64,000 nt of DNA from positions 16,988,001-17,052,000 of the forward strand of contig NC_039483.1 of the NCBI RefSeq assembly GCF_003590095.1. Reading direction: 5' to 3'. The translations under genes were made by a program, and so were the position numbers. Of this stretch, positions 42,769 through 54,999 are shown piece by piece (within the stretch, counting starts at the first letter, position 1; each line of letters opens with the position of its first letter). The notes beneath the pieces were generated by a model. That model made no database searches, was not told where the DNA came from, and was given only the letters and a program-made list of their open reading frames with translations. The DNA comes from Trichoplusia ni. Lineage: Eukaryota > Arthropoda > Insecta > Lepidoptera > Noctuidae.

Positions 42769-43869
42769 AAATAAACTACCACTATTTCGCATTTTGGTTA
42801 AACTCATTCGTTGTGTATATCTCTATCACTTTATCCATTCGCTGCAATTAGCATTCAGAGTTACTTCGTTTGTCATGTTTCATAACATAAGTTAACATAA
42901 CGTTCGCAGAAATTTGGCTAGGTTTGCAAAGAACTACCGGCACTTTCTCTCTTACTAACAAATCTCAAACACGTACGGCTGAACCGAACGCTTGAGACTA
43001 TTCAAAAATTTTGCATGAAAATCTTTAGCGCTTATAAAAAGCTTGTCCTCCAATACTATCGGGAATGTGCACCAAGCCATTATAGTCGTGTAACGAAACC
43101 ATAGCGCGATTCAGGAGTGAGGTAACAACGCCATCTATTAGCCGCGTATGGAAAGCAGTGCCGGGATTGGGGCGTCAGGTGCGTCTTTTTCATTTTGGTG
43201 CCAGCAAATAAACATGAAATAGAAATTTAAGAAGATTTTTAATGTTGAATTTTTAGAATTTCGTTCTTTTTTTATTATTTAGTGGGTTTACTCCCTGATT
43301 AACCTGTATCGTAGATACTCACACGACTCTCTTTGTCTGCCCCAATCCTTAGAGTTTTATGATCCGCTTTAATGCAAGTGTTAGTCTATAGCCGTCTGCA
43401 ATCTATCAATAAACTTAGTTTCATTGTAAACAAATGAAGTTTATCGGTAATTTGATTTATTGCTCTGAATATAATTAAAATTTTAGGTCAACCTGTTTGG
43501 TTAAATGTTTCAGGTGTCTTGTAGATCCCACTGCTTTAAACAAAAGGGTGGTCCACACATACCTTTGTATGTCCGACATGGGAATATTAATGGTGATCTT
43601 GCTTTCTAGTTTTACTATTGTGCATTTGGGTACAACTCAAACTCAACTTACTTAGCTGTCTAAGTTGCGTGTGTTACTTCCCTCACCCCTGTAGAATTAT
43701 TCATTCGCTTACACGTCTTTCTATTTTTAATATGACTTTCATTCCTCCTCATTATTAACCGTAATTATAATTTGCGGACCAGGAAAAAAATTTTTTCCAT
43801 AATAAATACGGCAACTTTTTTATTAAATAATTTATTAATTAAATTATTACTAAGGTATTTAATCCTTGT

Positions 43870-44020
43870 GTCGCGGGGTATCACAAATATTCAAATCACA
43901 TGCACAAAGACGCCTAGCTACTCAGGGCAAGCATTCGTGGATCACACCGCAGGATCACACAAATGATTTTTGCCCTGTGTAAGTTTAGCATGGTGAACTC
44001 GGCTATCCGTGCAGTCAGTA
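43870..44020 (-). repeat. SINE copy, same family as 22700-22870
   Basis: It contains CAAATCACATGCACAAAGAC and GCAAGCATTCGTGGATCACA, shared with the copy in Sec8 intron 17. The promoter half is decayed. Confidence 0.6.
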
Positions 44021-44869
44021 ACATTCGGACTTGCCCTTAAATTTCTATTAGGGAAATTTCGGAACATCTCCAGCACCTAGATGTAAGCTAAAAAAGAAGT
44101 TCTTAGCAAACCATTTTTACTTTTTATAATTAACAACCTGTCCTAGGTTACCCTAAGGGTACTTTACGGGTTTCTATCACCTCTGGCTGGAATATTGTGG
44201 ACCTGAATGAAGATAGTACTTTTGACTTTTACTTACATCGTCGATCGCACATGGAAAGAAGCTGACAATAGAAAACTTTTCAGTTTAAAAACCAGTCATC
44301 TCTGCCGTGAGAATTACTATCCACACATTCCTAGATTAAAATCTAATAACGTTTACGTGTATTTTTATCTATGAATCATAATTATAACAGCGTATCCGTT
44401 AGTTAAACATACCGTTTACCACACAGCCGTGGTTACAACAAATCAGGAAAATCAACCGTATTTTCTTGAAATAAGAGTGATAAGCATTGTGAATAATTTG
44501 CTTGTAATGTCTGTTTGACTTTACCTACATCAATAACTTGGACATTGACATTGATGGGTTCCAATGCTCTCTGAATTTATTTATAATCTTTACTTGTACA
44601 AATATTAGTTTAGAAATAGTCGTGGCAATTGGATTTGTATCATCTTGCTGGTGATTCTGAAAGAAATACTGTTTAGCTAGGGTTGCTTCATGCGAGTAAA
44701 GCTGCTTTAAGTTCAGAAAAGATAATTGGATGAACACAAAGTATTGTTTATTCTATTCACTTTCAGTAATCATATCACAGTATTAAAATCTATGTATGTT
44801 TGAATTTACTATTGAATCTTGAAGTTCTATGTCAAGATCTTTATTGCTTTGCCTTAAGTGTCCCACTGC

Positions 44870-45095
44870 AGGATAATACAACCCTTAAATTCTTCTGTGC
44901 AGTCTGTGGCTTTTTAGTGTTTCGTATCAAAAGGGAAAAACGAAACTCAATTATTTGGACTTCTATGTATACCTGTCCGTCCAACTGTGAGGCCAAGTCG
45001 TATCTTATGAACCATAATAGCTAGATAGTTGACATTTTCACAGATGATGTATTTTTATTGCTGCTATACCAACAAAATTAAAACTTACAACAATA
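44870..45095 (+). repeat. Interspersed repeat fragment
   Basis: It contains CGTATCTTATGAACCATAAT then AGCTAGATAGTTGACATTTT and CAGATGATGTATTTTTATTG. This is a very widespread lepidopteran repeat, also met at 39770. Confidence 0.65.
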
Positions 45096-45639
45096 AAAAT
45101 AAAATACACTTTGAGCAACGGTTGGTACAGTTATAAATGACATAGAAGCCGATGTTTTTTTGCAAATTTGCTTTTCCTCAGTCTATTTGTACGAACCCTC
45201 AGAATCATCATTCCGACTTACACGTAGCCAGTTTTCATAAATAAATAAAGTATAAGATTTGAGAAACAAGAGCACATACAAGTGCTCATGTTGGTGCATT
45301 TCTAAAAGCAGGAATCCTATTGAAACGTTCGTTTCTCTTCGTTCATCGCTACCTCACAGTTGTGAACAAAACAGAGGGGCGTGTAACCAGTGTTAATGTT
45401 CCGTTGAAACGATACGTTATAGCAAACGGCGCCGTATTTAGATTGACTAAAATATATAATAAACACAAATACTAAAGTGTAGAGATGTCAACAAACCGCG
45501 CTAGCCCGGGAGTGCGCCTCTTGCGGCCGTGCCAAACTTGAGAGTTTTTCGTGTATTTATTTATGTAAATATTCCACTGTTTTAAAGGGGCCTAAGGAGT
45601 ATACATACCAGCTTGGTCTATACATACCTACATGCTTAC

Positions 45640-45672
45640 GAATAAATAAAATAAATAAATAAAAAATAATTT
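45640..45672. repeat. AAAT-type microsatellite
   Basis: A run of AATA/AAATA units. No further meaning. Confidence 0.7.
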
Positions 45673-46039
45673 GTTGTTGTAGGCTTTCTTCTTATATGTT
45701 AATTTTTACTTTATTAAAGACGTCAAAAGCTTTCTTTTTATAATTATATTTATTTACTACACAATAGAAATACAAGAAGAATTAACGAATTGACTTTTCC
45801 CTTTTTATTAATCTTAAACATATTTTGCTAAATATAGGTAAACTTCCCTGTTTCCGTCATTCAGTTGACGAGATACTAAATTAATCCTTAACTTTTATAC
45901 AAACATTATCAAAGCTTTAAATAAAAATGTTCAATTTAAAAAAACAGAGTTCTATTTCGGAAAATTCCCAATAAAAAATGTTAAGTTCCTGCTGGGCTTA
46001 ATTGATTAGAGGTAAACCGATCCCAATTAAGGATAATCT

Positions 46040-46310
46040 CACAAAAATTAATAAGCGCGCCATCCCGTCTCCCGCTCCAGTCTGCGCTCCGTCTGATCCA
46101 ATTTTAAATGTCAGATAGATAATTGTGCAACGTTTTGGCGACCGATCAACACACGCAGACCTGTCTCACACCACTACGGTTCAGTTCCCGCTCTGCTCAG
46201 GCCGCGCCCGCCCGCGGTCCGAACGCTCAAACGCGCGTCCCAAACGCCGACATTAATATTTTTTATAGTCCTGTTTTCGAAACAAAAATAAACCGTGTGA
46301 GACAGTGACA
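46040..46310 (+). promoter_or_regulatory. CpG- and GC-rich island, possible promoter/5' UTR
   Basis: In an otherwise AT-rich region, 46055-46255 is rich in CG (GCGCGCCATCCCGTCTCCC, GCCGCGCCCGCCCGCGGTCC). It is about 1 kb upstream of exon B and could hold its promoter or a noncoding first exon. No splice junction linking it to exon B is proven. Confidence 0.35.
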
Positions 46311-47327
46311 ATTATGTTTTTATAGTTGTTATAACAAGTGTCTGGGAATTGGTTTAAAAATGGAAAGGAAAAGGTGATTTGTTTGTGGAGAAACGATTGA
46401 ATTGGAATTATAAATTATATTATTAAATACACAGTTTAACAATATTGATTAAGCACCGACATTCTTTAAGGGAACTGAGATAACATTCAATAAATAAATC
46501 ACGCCTATTAATGTACCATTGAATGCTCAATTAAACCATTTTCATGCAATCATTATTTACATGAGATATATGTTTTTCGTTCATTTTATAATATTCTCAA
46601 ACGTATTCGTAGCATTCAATTACTAGTACTAGTAATGTTTACTGCAAAGATTTGACCTAATAAAATCTAGGTGTCCCAAATAACTTTGATTCTATTTTTT
46701 TATTGAAAATCTGAAGCTCGAGAAGTAATTTGTGCTACAATAATTTATACAAATTCTTTCATAACCCAAACCTTCACCGACACGTTTTGTCGATTGTTTT
46801 TGGAATTCAATCAATCGTTAATTATCCAAAATGTCTTTTACACTAGAATTCAACATGTTTTACGAACCTCTGATTGTCCTACAATTAGGACCTGCTAATT
46901 CCACACTAACAATATCAGGTATTTTAGAACTGTTGTTAGAAATATTAAGAGACTATCGAGAAAGAAACGAAAAAAGAATGGTGATCTATTAGACATGAAA
47001 ATTTGATCTATCATTTTCATTAGAAGCATTCCCAAAGAATTCCAATGTTAGAAAAAAATGCTCAAAATCAAGCTTTAGAAAAATGAATCCTTCATTGTTA
47101 GATACTCATTTCATTTCACAAAGCTTTAACGTCATTTGTCGAATTACACAAGTAGGCAATCTCATCCATATACCGTATGACTAGACACATAACATAAAAA
47201 TCAATTTAAAGAATCTCACAATCCACAATAAAACCACAAAAAATCAATCATGTAAAAAACCGAATTTCACACAGCAATCACCAATAATCTCCATCTATCA
47301 ACTCAACTGCATAACATTCAAATTAAA

Positions 47328-47483
47328 ATGTTTCGTCCGAGTTTGACGCGCGGCGCGAGTCTTGACTCTGCTGATGTGACCGGCTATGGAATTACCAGGA
47401 GCCGGCGGGCTTCGTTGTCGGCGGAGCAGCGGCGGAAGCTAAGCATGCTGCGCTCCGCCAGCATCCCCTCACCGTTGACTCCG
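47328..47483 (+). CDS. Candidate alternative first exon B of an unidentified gene
   Basis: ATG, 52 codons and a strong donor (CCG|GTGAGC), ending in phase 0. The protein is basic and Ser-rich with motifs like RSRRASLS and RRKLSMLRSAS that fit protein kinase A or C sites (R-R-x-S). The exon is GC-rich in an AT-rich setting, as the proven coding exons in this window are, which supports it as coding. Identity not recognised; a regulated N terminus of a signalling or cytoskeletal protein is a guess. Confidence 0.6.
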
Positions 47484-50019
47484 GTGAGCCACATTTACCA
47501 TTTGGTACCCTGCCCGAGAAAAGACTGTAACCAGGTATAGTGTAGTTCCTATGTGTGTTTGTGGCTAAGCTATCGCTTTGTATGTCGGTATAACCTGTGA
47601 GTTCTTGTTTTGTTTGTCTATCTTTGAACTCTAGACAAGTTACAAGCGTCAGCACTGATTTGATCACTCAAATGTAGAGGAATGTTATTCTTTTTAGGCG
47701 TGTCGTGATAGGAATGAGTGATTGGATCACCGATTGCGTTGGAAGGAATTTCGCTAGTCTAAGGGGTTTTGTTTCTTAATGTAGTCGTGTCATCCTGAAC
47801 GTTAATTTTAAATGGTAAAAGACACAAAAATTAACGAATAGATCCGCATTCGTTAATACTTGTTTCTCCTCGTCCAAAGAAAAACTTTTGCGTGTTAGGA
47901 AATTTGCTCTAAGGACAATAATCTTCCATAACGCCGTAGCCTCCAAACCGGCGTAGTAATAGCTTAGTCTTTCAACAATCATAACCGTTTAAATGGAGCT
48001 TCAGACACGATCCAAAACCTAAACAACAACATATTAGCAAACGTCAAATTGATTGTACGCTTTTCCTATTATTTCTGATTCGATTGATCGATGGTGCGAC
48101 GTAGGTTACAGCGGTGTTTAACCCAAATATTGTGCAGACTAAACAGTTTCCACCGTTAAGTTTATTCATACCTATATCGAGAGGTGCACCTGCTAACAAT
48201 GAACCATTTATAACTACTTTATGGGGTATTAGTGTCGCATAAAGATGACGATATTGTTAGCTTTGGAAAATTACACGAATATTTTGCTAAGAATCCTCAG
48301 AGAATACGAACATTTTCACAAGCATAATATGACTTTATTTGTCTTCTTCGGAACAACCATTTTGTGATTCTAAAAACGTTGTTTTTTCTGTGGGTAACAT
48401 AACATATTTTACTTTCCAAGCTAGATTTTTTTAAATACTTCCAAATTTAGAATCTCAAAAACCTATCTATTATTTAGTGAAAATTGTTTTTATGTTACCT
48501 ACCACAACTGTATTATATTTGCGACCTGCACGGATTGAATTGGATACAGGTTTAATTGAGCATCAGATATTTATACTTACGATAACTGATCTAGCGTGGC
48601 CCTTAACAAACAAATCATGGCAATTAACATGCCCAGTGTCGCCAGAAAATTTCTAAAGTTTATTAGCTACAACTCATTTTCTACTCCGCAATAACATAAG
48701 GAAGTGTTGAAGGGTACACAATTACGGATTCTGTCGCAACTATGATAACGTCTATAAAATAAATTTCACAGTCTATTTAGAAAATAACGATGCCATCATT
48801 TTATTGCACCGCCTCGTTGCACGATACACGAAACAAGCAGCTAAACAGCCACTTGGCAATCTGCACAAAATAAATACACAAACATTTTTTCTTCTTAAAT
48901 CTTTAAATATGATACACGCGTTAACTGTCTGTCAATAAACACAAACGATGCCAATAGTAATACAAGCGACCGCTTAAATGAAATCAATAACTAAATACCT
49001 AATAATAGCTCTTACATTTTTAAGCGACCCATTGCCAGAGTAGTAAAAGTTCAAATAAATAATTTGTAGAACAATATTCTCATTGTCGCGACCGATTTAG
49101 ATTGCTGGCAACTCCAGGGTCTGTAGTGACGTCACGGCCTTTCTCGTACACTTTTGTTTTAGGGATTTTAGAGCGCTTATTTTTTGTTTAGATTTTAAAT
49201 GGGGCAAAGAATATTTATGAGCTTCATTGCTCTATGAAAAGTGTTATGTGAATAAAGTGTTGCGAATTTACTTTTATTGTTATAATAACGGTTGCGTATA
49301 CGCAATAGTATTTTTAGAAGTATAATGCGTAACAGGAATGCGTTATTATTGGGAATAATACATAAAGTGTTCTGATAATGGAACATATCCTTAGCAGAAA
49401 TCGAAATCTGAGCCATAGAATCTATCGAACGTTATGAATTTTAACATTATCTAAAAAAATTAAATACATTAAAAAAATGCAAAGCAAGTTCCTCTTTTAA
49501 TTAAGAATTAAATACTACAATTATGCAGTGAATAATGACTTATCTTTTTCAGAATTTCGCTCTCTGAAAAAATATCAAATTCTCTTTTTTTTTCTGCGAA
49601 CTCATGTAATTTTTAACAGCTTCGTGTGGTCATACACGAAACTGTGATTTTTTTCAATCGATTCTCAATAAGTAGTGTTATGATATAATAACAAAGAAAC
49701 GGAACAAACTGAAACAGAAAACTGCGCATGCGTCAGAGAGATAAACAATGCTAGTTTTGATGTTTAAAATAATAAATAATTTCGAGTGTACCTGCGTAAC
49801 GAAGAATTAATATAAAAAACTCAAAAGGTATTTATTTTTGGATTTATTTGATTGACGTTTTACTGTACATATCACCTATAGACACTATCAATCGGGAGGG
49901 AGAAAAAAAGAAATTGGATTTCGAAAATGAAAATGCTTACTTCTACTTCAGAAAATGTTAATCGATGTGAAGTTGCTTAGTTTACGTCCACCACTGGACA
50001 AGTAGAGATACAACATAGT

Positions 50020-50170
50020 CTCGGACGTCCTCAGGCGCGGTGGAGTAATGATCTGCGTAAGATGACTGGCAGGAGCTGGATGCGAGCAGCCGAAAATATG
50101 TAGATCTTAATGGCGTGCAATTGGGGAGGCCTATGTCTAGCAGTGGACGAATATGAGCATGACAAGTGAG
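50020..50170 (+). repeat. LINE 3' end (reverse-transcriptase tail)
   Basis: The plus strand reads GRPQARWSNDLRKMTGRSWM then RAAENM and a stop, followed by GGGGAGGCCTATGTCTAGCA. This is the conserved terminal part of a lepidopteran LINE polyprotein and its 3' tail. Broken copy. Confidence 0.75.
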
Positions 50171-51896
50171 ACCAGGAAGCCTCCAACCAAACCAAAATAG
50201 AACCTAACTGCGTTAAACATAAAACGATGGCATGCAATTAGGAAGGCCTGTGAATGAATTGTTAAGTGGGCCATCTTCAATATCGTAAAGTTATACTATT
50301 GGCATACTAGTTGTGGAATTGTGATAGTGCTTTACATGAACTTCGGGCGGCGTTTCTCTATTATTCTACTACTATTGCAATAATCTTATTGTAAGATAGG
50401 CTAGTAGAGCTTCAGGCATTTACTCGTAAAACGTGTTCTCGGTCCGAGATTCGAACGAATTTTGCTCCAGAATTTAGTTTGACTCTAAACATATTGTTAA
50501 TATTGTGGCATATTCGTGACAACATGTAGAAAGAAATAGCGTTTTCCGACAATGCTCGGTCACGGCCGATATTACACTAAAATATATCGTAACAGAATCG
50601 TGCCAGCTTTGATTACTGTAAAATGTGAATGTTAACTGGAGTTTGCACTTCAGTACATCCGTTACATTGCACGAAGAAATTGTACAATTATAAAATTATC
50701 ATTTTTCCGACAGTTTTACGAGTATATCACTCTCAAGGCTGTTTGGGCAGAGAATAGAAAAGTTTGATATTTTTCTTTCTGTTTTACTTCATTTTTAATC
50801 TATTATTATTGTACCACAGAATATTATTTATTTTTATATTGAGATTGGACTACAATGACGTACGGGAGATGTCTTACGTTAAAAAAGTATTTTCGTTTGA
50901 CATAAAATTCCTCGCTTTACGTTATTGTTCCATTCCATTTTTTCAAAGAATGTTCGATATTACGGAAGGTGTTTCTGTAAGTAGTTGTTGTGTATTTGTT
51001 TAGTATATTCCACACCGCCTTCATTTTTCCGTATGCAATTTTCGCTGCTTTATCTTTTTTTTTTATTGGATCCATGCTTGAGCGTAAGTCTTGGCTTCAG
51101 CCTTTCTACGAGTATGTCTGGCGGTGGATTCCGGATTGCGAAGTTTATCATGTGTCACTAGTTCATGTAATTCTCATCGAGAAAGTCTTTAGACAGTAAT
51201 TATAAGGCACACCAACCAGAAAACAATTCGAAAAATATAATTCCACTATAATTTTCGACTTACTCTTCGTTTTGATCATTATCATTCAGGGTAACCATCT
51301 CAACCCACCAGATACCAGTACTTCAAAAAGAATCGCCAACATTCGCCCAAAAACGCAACATTTACATTCCGATGAACAATCAAAGCTGTAACTCTTAGCG
51401 GACAATAAATGTCTTCGTAAACGTCTGTGGTTTAATGTGGCCATAAATGAACTCTAAATCACCGACTAGACTCGCTATTATATTTAGATGTATTGTTTAC
51501 GAGACACAGAATTGCACTGTAGTAGACTCGTTCTTTGGTTTCTTGGTCTTTTTCATTTGAATTTAAATTGTCATCTTTATTAAGAACAGCCTTGTTTATT
51601 ATGATTTGAGTTATTATCTTTCTTGGTGGGACTCGATGGGCTGCTTTGCATGGAGATGCTTTTGGTACTTTAACAGTCGTTATTGTTCCGTAGCAGCTTT
51701 AAACAGTTGACGTTTAATGTTTGAGCAGTCCCTTGTTAATTTCTGTCTAACTGGGAGTCAGTTTTAGGTGGTAAGGTTTAGCAGTCATCTCACGAGCTTC
51801 AAGCTTCTCAAACGCAGCTATTGTAAATGATCTAGACTCTTCTCCACGTGAATCGGTATTATGCTTTTACATGAGTTTCTTGCAAACCCTTCGCTA

Positions 51897-52510
51897 TTAT
51901 GTGCCGCAGCAAAACCAGAATTCGTACCTGAGATACCAACAATTACATATGCTTGCCGTCTTACGCATAATGTTTTCGTAGGCTAGAGTGTTCGCATTAT
52001 TTGGCACGGAGGGTAACGTTGACAAGATCACGTGCATTACACTAGGGTGCCAATCTCTATCTGTATTACGCATCACCTTGAACTGCAGCCTGTCCGTTGC
52101 CCCATTAGCAAGACGTCTGATGTATCCATTGTGTGAATGGCGAGCATTGTATGTTATTGTTAACATTGCCCCATTTTGGTCGGTCAATGTGTAGAGGACG
52201 TATTTCGGTATTTTTAGTTATAAATTCGATGAATGTGTTTGTGTTCAGCGTTCTTACAATGTTACGTGGAATTGATTTGGACAAATCATCTGCTAATGTA
52301 TTGTGGCGTCTAGGTCTTTGTGACGTTATATTTATGAGATAAGAATTCAATTCTTTGATTTTTTTATAATAACTATCGTGAGACTGATTCATTATAAAAT
52401 GATGTAATGGTTTACTCACGCGTATTTATCGGGGTAGCCCGACTAGTTTCGAACCCAACCGGAGTCCTTAATCATGAGCAGACGCGGCGGGATCGCGAGT
52501 CGAACTGTAA
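51897..52510 (-). repeat. Repeat with coding remnant in two frames
   Basis: On the minus strand an open stretch from 52419 (HDSYYKKIKELNSYLINITS, then RPRRHNTLADDLSKSIPRNI) passes into another frame near 52150 (ARHSHNGYIRRLANGATDRL) and ends near 51897. Upstream at 52420-52505 is CACGCGTATTTATCGGGGTA, which I know as part of a widespread lepidopteran repeat. The coding part is once-coding mobile-element sequence broken by a frameshift. The element class is not identified. Confidence 0.6.
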
Positions 52511-53089
52511 AATTCTTTGAATTTTATAGTCTCAGTTTAAATATCAATTTGCAAAGCTAACGTAGTTTAAAGTGACATACCAATATTGCAGTTGTGTCAC
52601 CTTGGAAATGTAAAACCTGGTGATAGAATTAGACTTTTTCTAAGCTTCCAAGGATTCATAATTAAAAATTTTAAACCAAAATTAATTATGTGTTGATACT
52701 TGATATTATTCAGTTTTTAATCAAATAAAAACTCAATAATAGACCCTTAAAGTTTACATTTACTTTACATTTGTAGCAAAGAATATAAACGTTTAAAAAC
52801 ATCTGAAAGTGCGTTAAACTTTACGATAGAAAAACAATATAAACATTCTTGGTACAGTCGACATTAAAACTCTTTCGACAGTTGTCATAGCGAGCAAATC
52901 AAACAAACATTGGTACAGTCAGGACCATCAAAAATTCTATTATTTTATCACCGTAACACGTATGTTGAGAAAACAAAAGAATATCGTTTGTTTATTATGA
53001 CAAGACGACTCCTATATACGAATGCTTTTTTAACACGATTTTATTAGCTTCACTTGTAACTATGTACGAAAATCTTGGAATCTTAATTT

Positions 53090-53270
53090 GACCCACTTCC
53101 CGGACTTCGATTAGGATGAAATTTTACACACGCTCTGATTTCTGATGACAATACATGCCTAGCTAAGAAACGTCACATCCAATACAATATGGCGGACGTC
53201 CAAGATGGTGGACAGGCTATTTGAAATCCACCCCACAAAATCACCCCATGATAGGGGTATCAAATTAATA
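53090..53270 (+). repeat. Interspersed repeat fragment
   Basis: It contains CTTCCCGGACTTCGATTAGG, AATATGGCGGACGTCCAAGA and GAAATCCACCCCACAAAATC, blocks of a common lepidopteran repeat. Confidence 0.55.
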
Positions 53271-53309
53271 ATAATAGAGTAAAAAGTATAAAATAAAAAT
53301 AATACTTTT

Positions 53310-53560
53310 AAAACAATAAAACACGCTTTAATGATGAAAGAGACTAGAAAGTGGTAAATAATTTTTAAATTAGAAATTTACAATTTTACAGAGTTAAATA
53401 TTTACAAGTTAAAATGTTGTCTGTAAAATTGTAAATAAGTTAGAAACTAAAATAAGCGTCTCAATAATAAGGTAATATTTAGATTTCTATGTATACAGAC
53501 ATAGTTTAGGGAATTAAATTAGAAATTAATTAACAAATAATAAATGGTATTATTGTGAAC
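53310..53560. repeat. First of two related AT-rich segments
   Basis: AACACGCTTTAATGAT and AATAAATGGTATTATTGTGAA recur in the same order at 54328-54420, with a shorter middle there. A local duplication or two copies of one unnamed repeat. Confidence 0.5.
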
Positions 53561-54317
53561 GAAAACGTGCATCTACTATGCTATCTATTTCACTAAAAAA
53601 CATTCTCAACGACACATGACGTATAAGAGCACCTACATAACATACAATAATAGCTCCGCTCACATCACATCAAAGATTTAATCTGACACAAAAATCTTTA
53701 ATAAATAAACCGCAGAGTTCCGTTTCTCGTTTGTGGCTATCTCCAGTACCTACATAGTCTTACTCATCGTAAATATAAACATTTTATTCATCGAATACTC
53801 GTAAAATGTTTACAACGACGCTTGAACGTAATTTGATGTGATATTAATTATATTAGAAAACAGGTGCAGTTGAGTTTCAGAAGTTTGTTTTGGATTAGGT
53901 CATTTGTGTGATGTTGTGTAACTTGTAGTTCGTGTGATATTATTTTATGTCTCCATTGAGTGTTTGATGACTATTATTTATAATAATTATGTATTTTTAT
54001 AAAGTGACTTGATGACTTTGGCGTGGCTACCTTTCTTAATATGCAAGATGAGAATTGTATTGAAAGATGTAAGCGTAGATTGCACCAACAAGAAGTTTCA
54101 AGGATAGTTCTGTTCTAATAACACCGGAATCAGCTTAAGGGCCTTAAAAGGACCCCCTCTTTTAAATTTCTTCCTGGATTTTTCAAACCTTTTGGTTAAA
54201 CAACGTATTTAAGATGGATCTTGTCGGTTTTTTTGCAATGGCTTTTGAATCAAACTAAAGCATTATTGTTCAGTTCTAAAGCTTAAAAAATCACGTTTTT
54301 ATTACGACTAAAAATAT

Positions 54318-54425
54318 ACTTTAAAAAACTAATAAACACGCTTTAATGATAAAATAAACTTAAAACTGCATTTTAATTTAGAAATAAATTAACAAACAAT
54401 AAATGGTATTATTGTGAAAAAAGCG
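54318..54425. repeat. Second, shortened copy of 53310-53560
   Basis: The blocks shared with 53310-53560 are direct repeats about 1 kb apart. The long TTACAATTTTACAG middle of the first copy is missing here. Confidence 0.5.
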
Positions 54426-54999
54426 TGAAGTGTTCCATATATCAGTTTTTAAGAAACGCCAGAAAGATTTGCTATTTAACTATTATGAGTAATTTTGATT
54501 GCGTAAAACCTTACAACATGACAGATACAAATTAAAATTAAATATGAAGTCGTTAGAACTTGTTTCGTCATTCAAGCTTTAATTGGTTCAGAACGGTGAG
54601 TGGTTTCAAATCTCAAATCAGATCAAGTTTGGGTTTATATGCTAAGAACCTTGGACCACTCCATGGAATAGATAGTTTATTAATTATTCAGGAATATATA
54701 ACTTTTATTCAGATATTACAATTAAAGCTAGCAGTTTTTGAAACGCGATAAACATGACGCTAACTACGATCCCTGATTTTGACTGATGCAAAAATAACGC
54801 ATTCAAAAATATCTCTCTAACTACATTGAAAATATCAAAGCATTGAAGTTTATTTTTAACTGTTCTCGAGTCGTACGATTATGTTAATGTTGGGTTACAT
54901 GCGAGTATATCACTGTGTCATTTAAAACCACAGTTTGTATATTTTCAGTCTGTGCTGTCAAAATATTGTCTGTATTTTTTTTATCTCTCCATCTTCACC

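Noticed and set aside
46123..46308. 61-residue open frame in a CpG-rich segment
   Set aside because: Composition reflects a promoter-like island; no donor in frame and no recognisable protein.
46359..46373. ATGGAAAGGAAAAG followed by GTGATT, a possible fourth first exon
   Set aside because: It ends in phase 2, unlike exons A to C, and the donor is weak.
53461..53500. TTTAGATTTCTATG next to AATAATAAGGTAAT, like the ends of the 15387-18187 element
   Set aside because: The two halves are in inverted relative order compared with the true ends and no second terminus was found; probably chance or a rearranged scrap.
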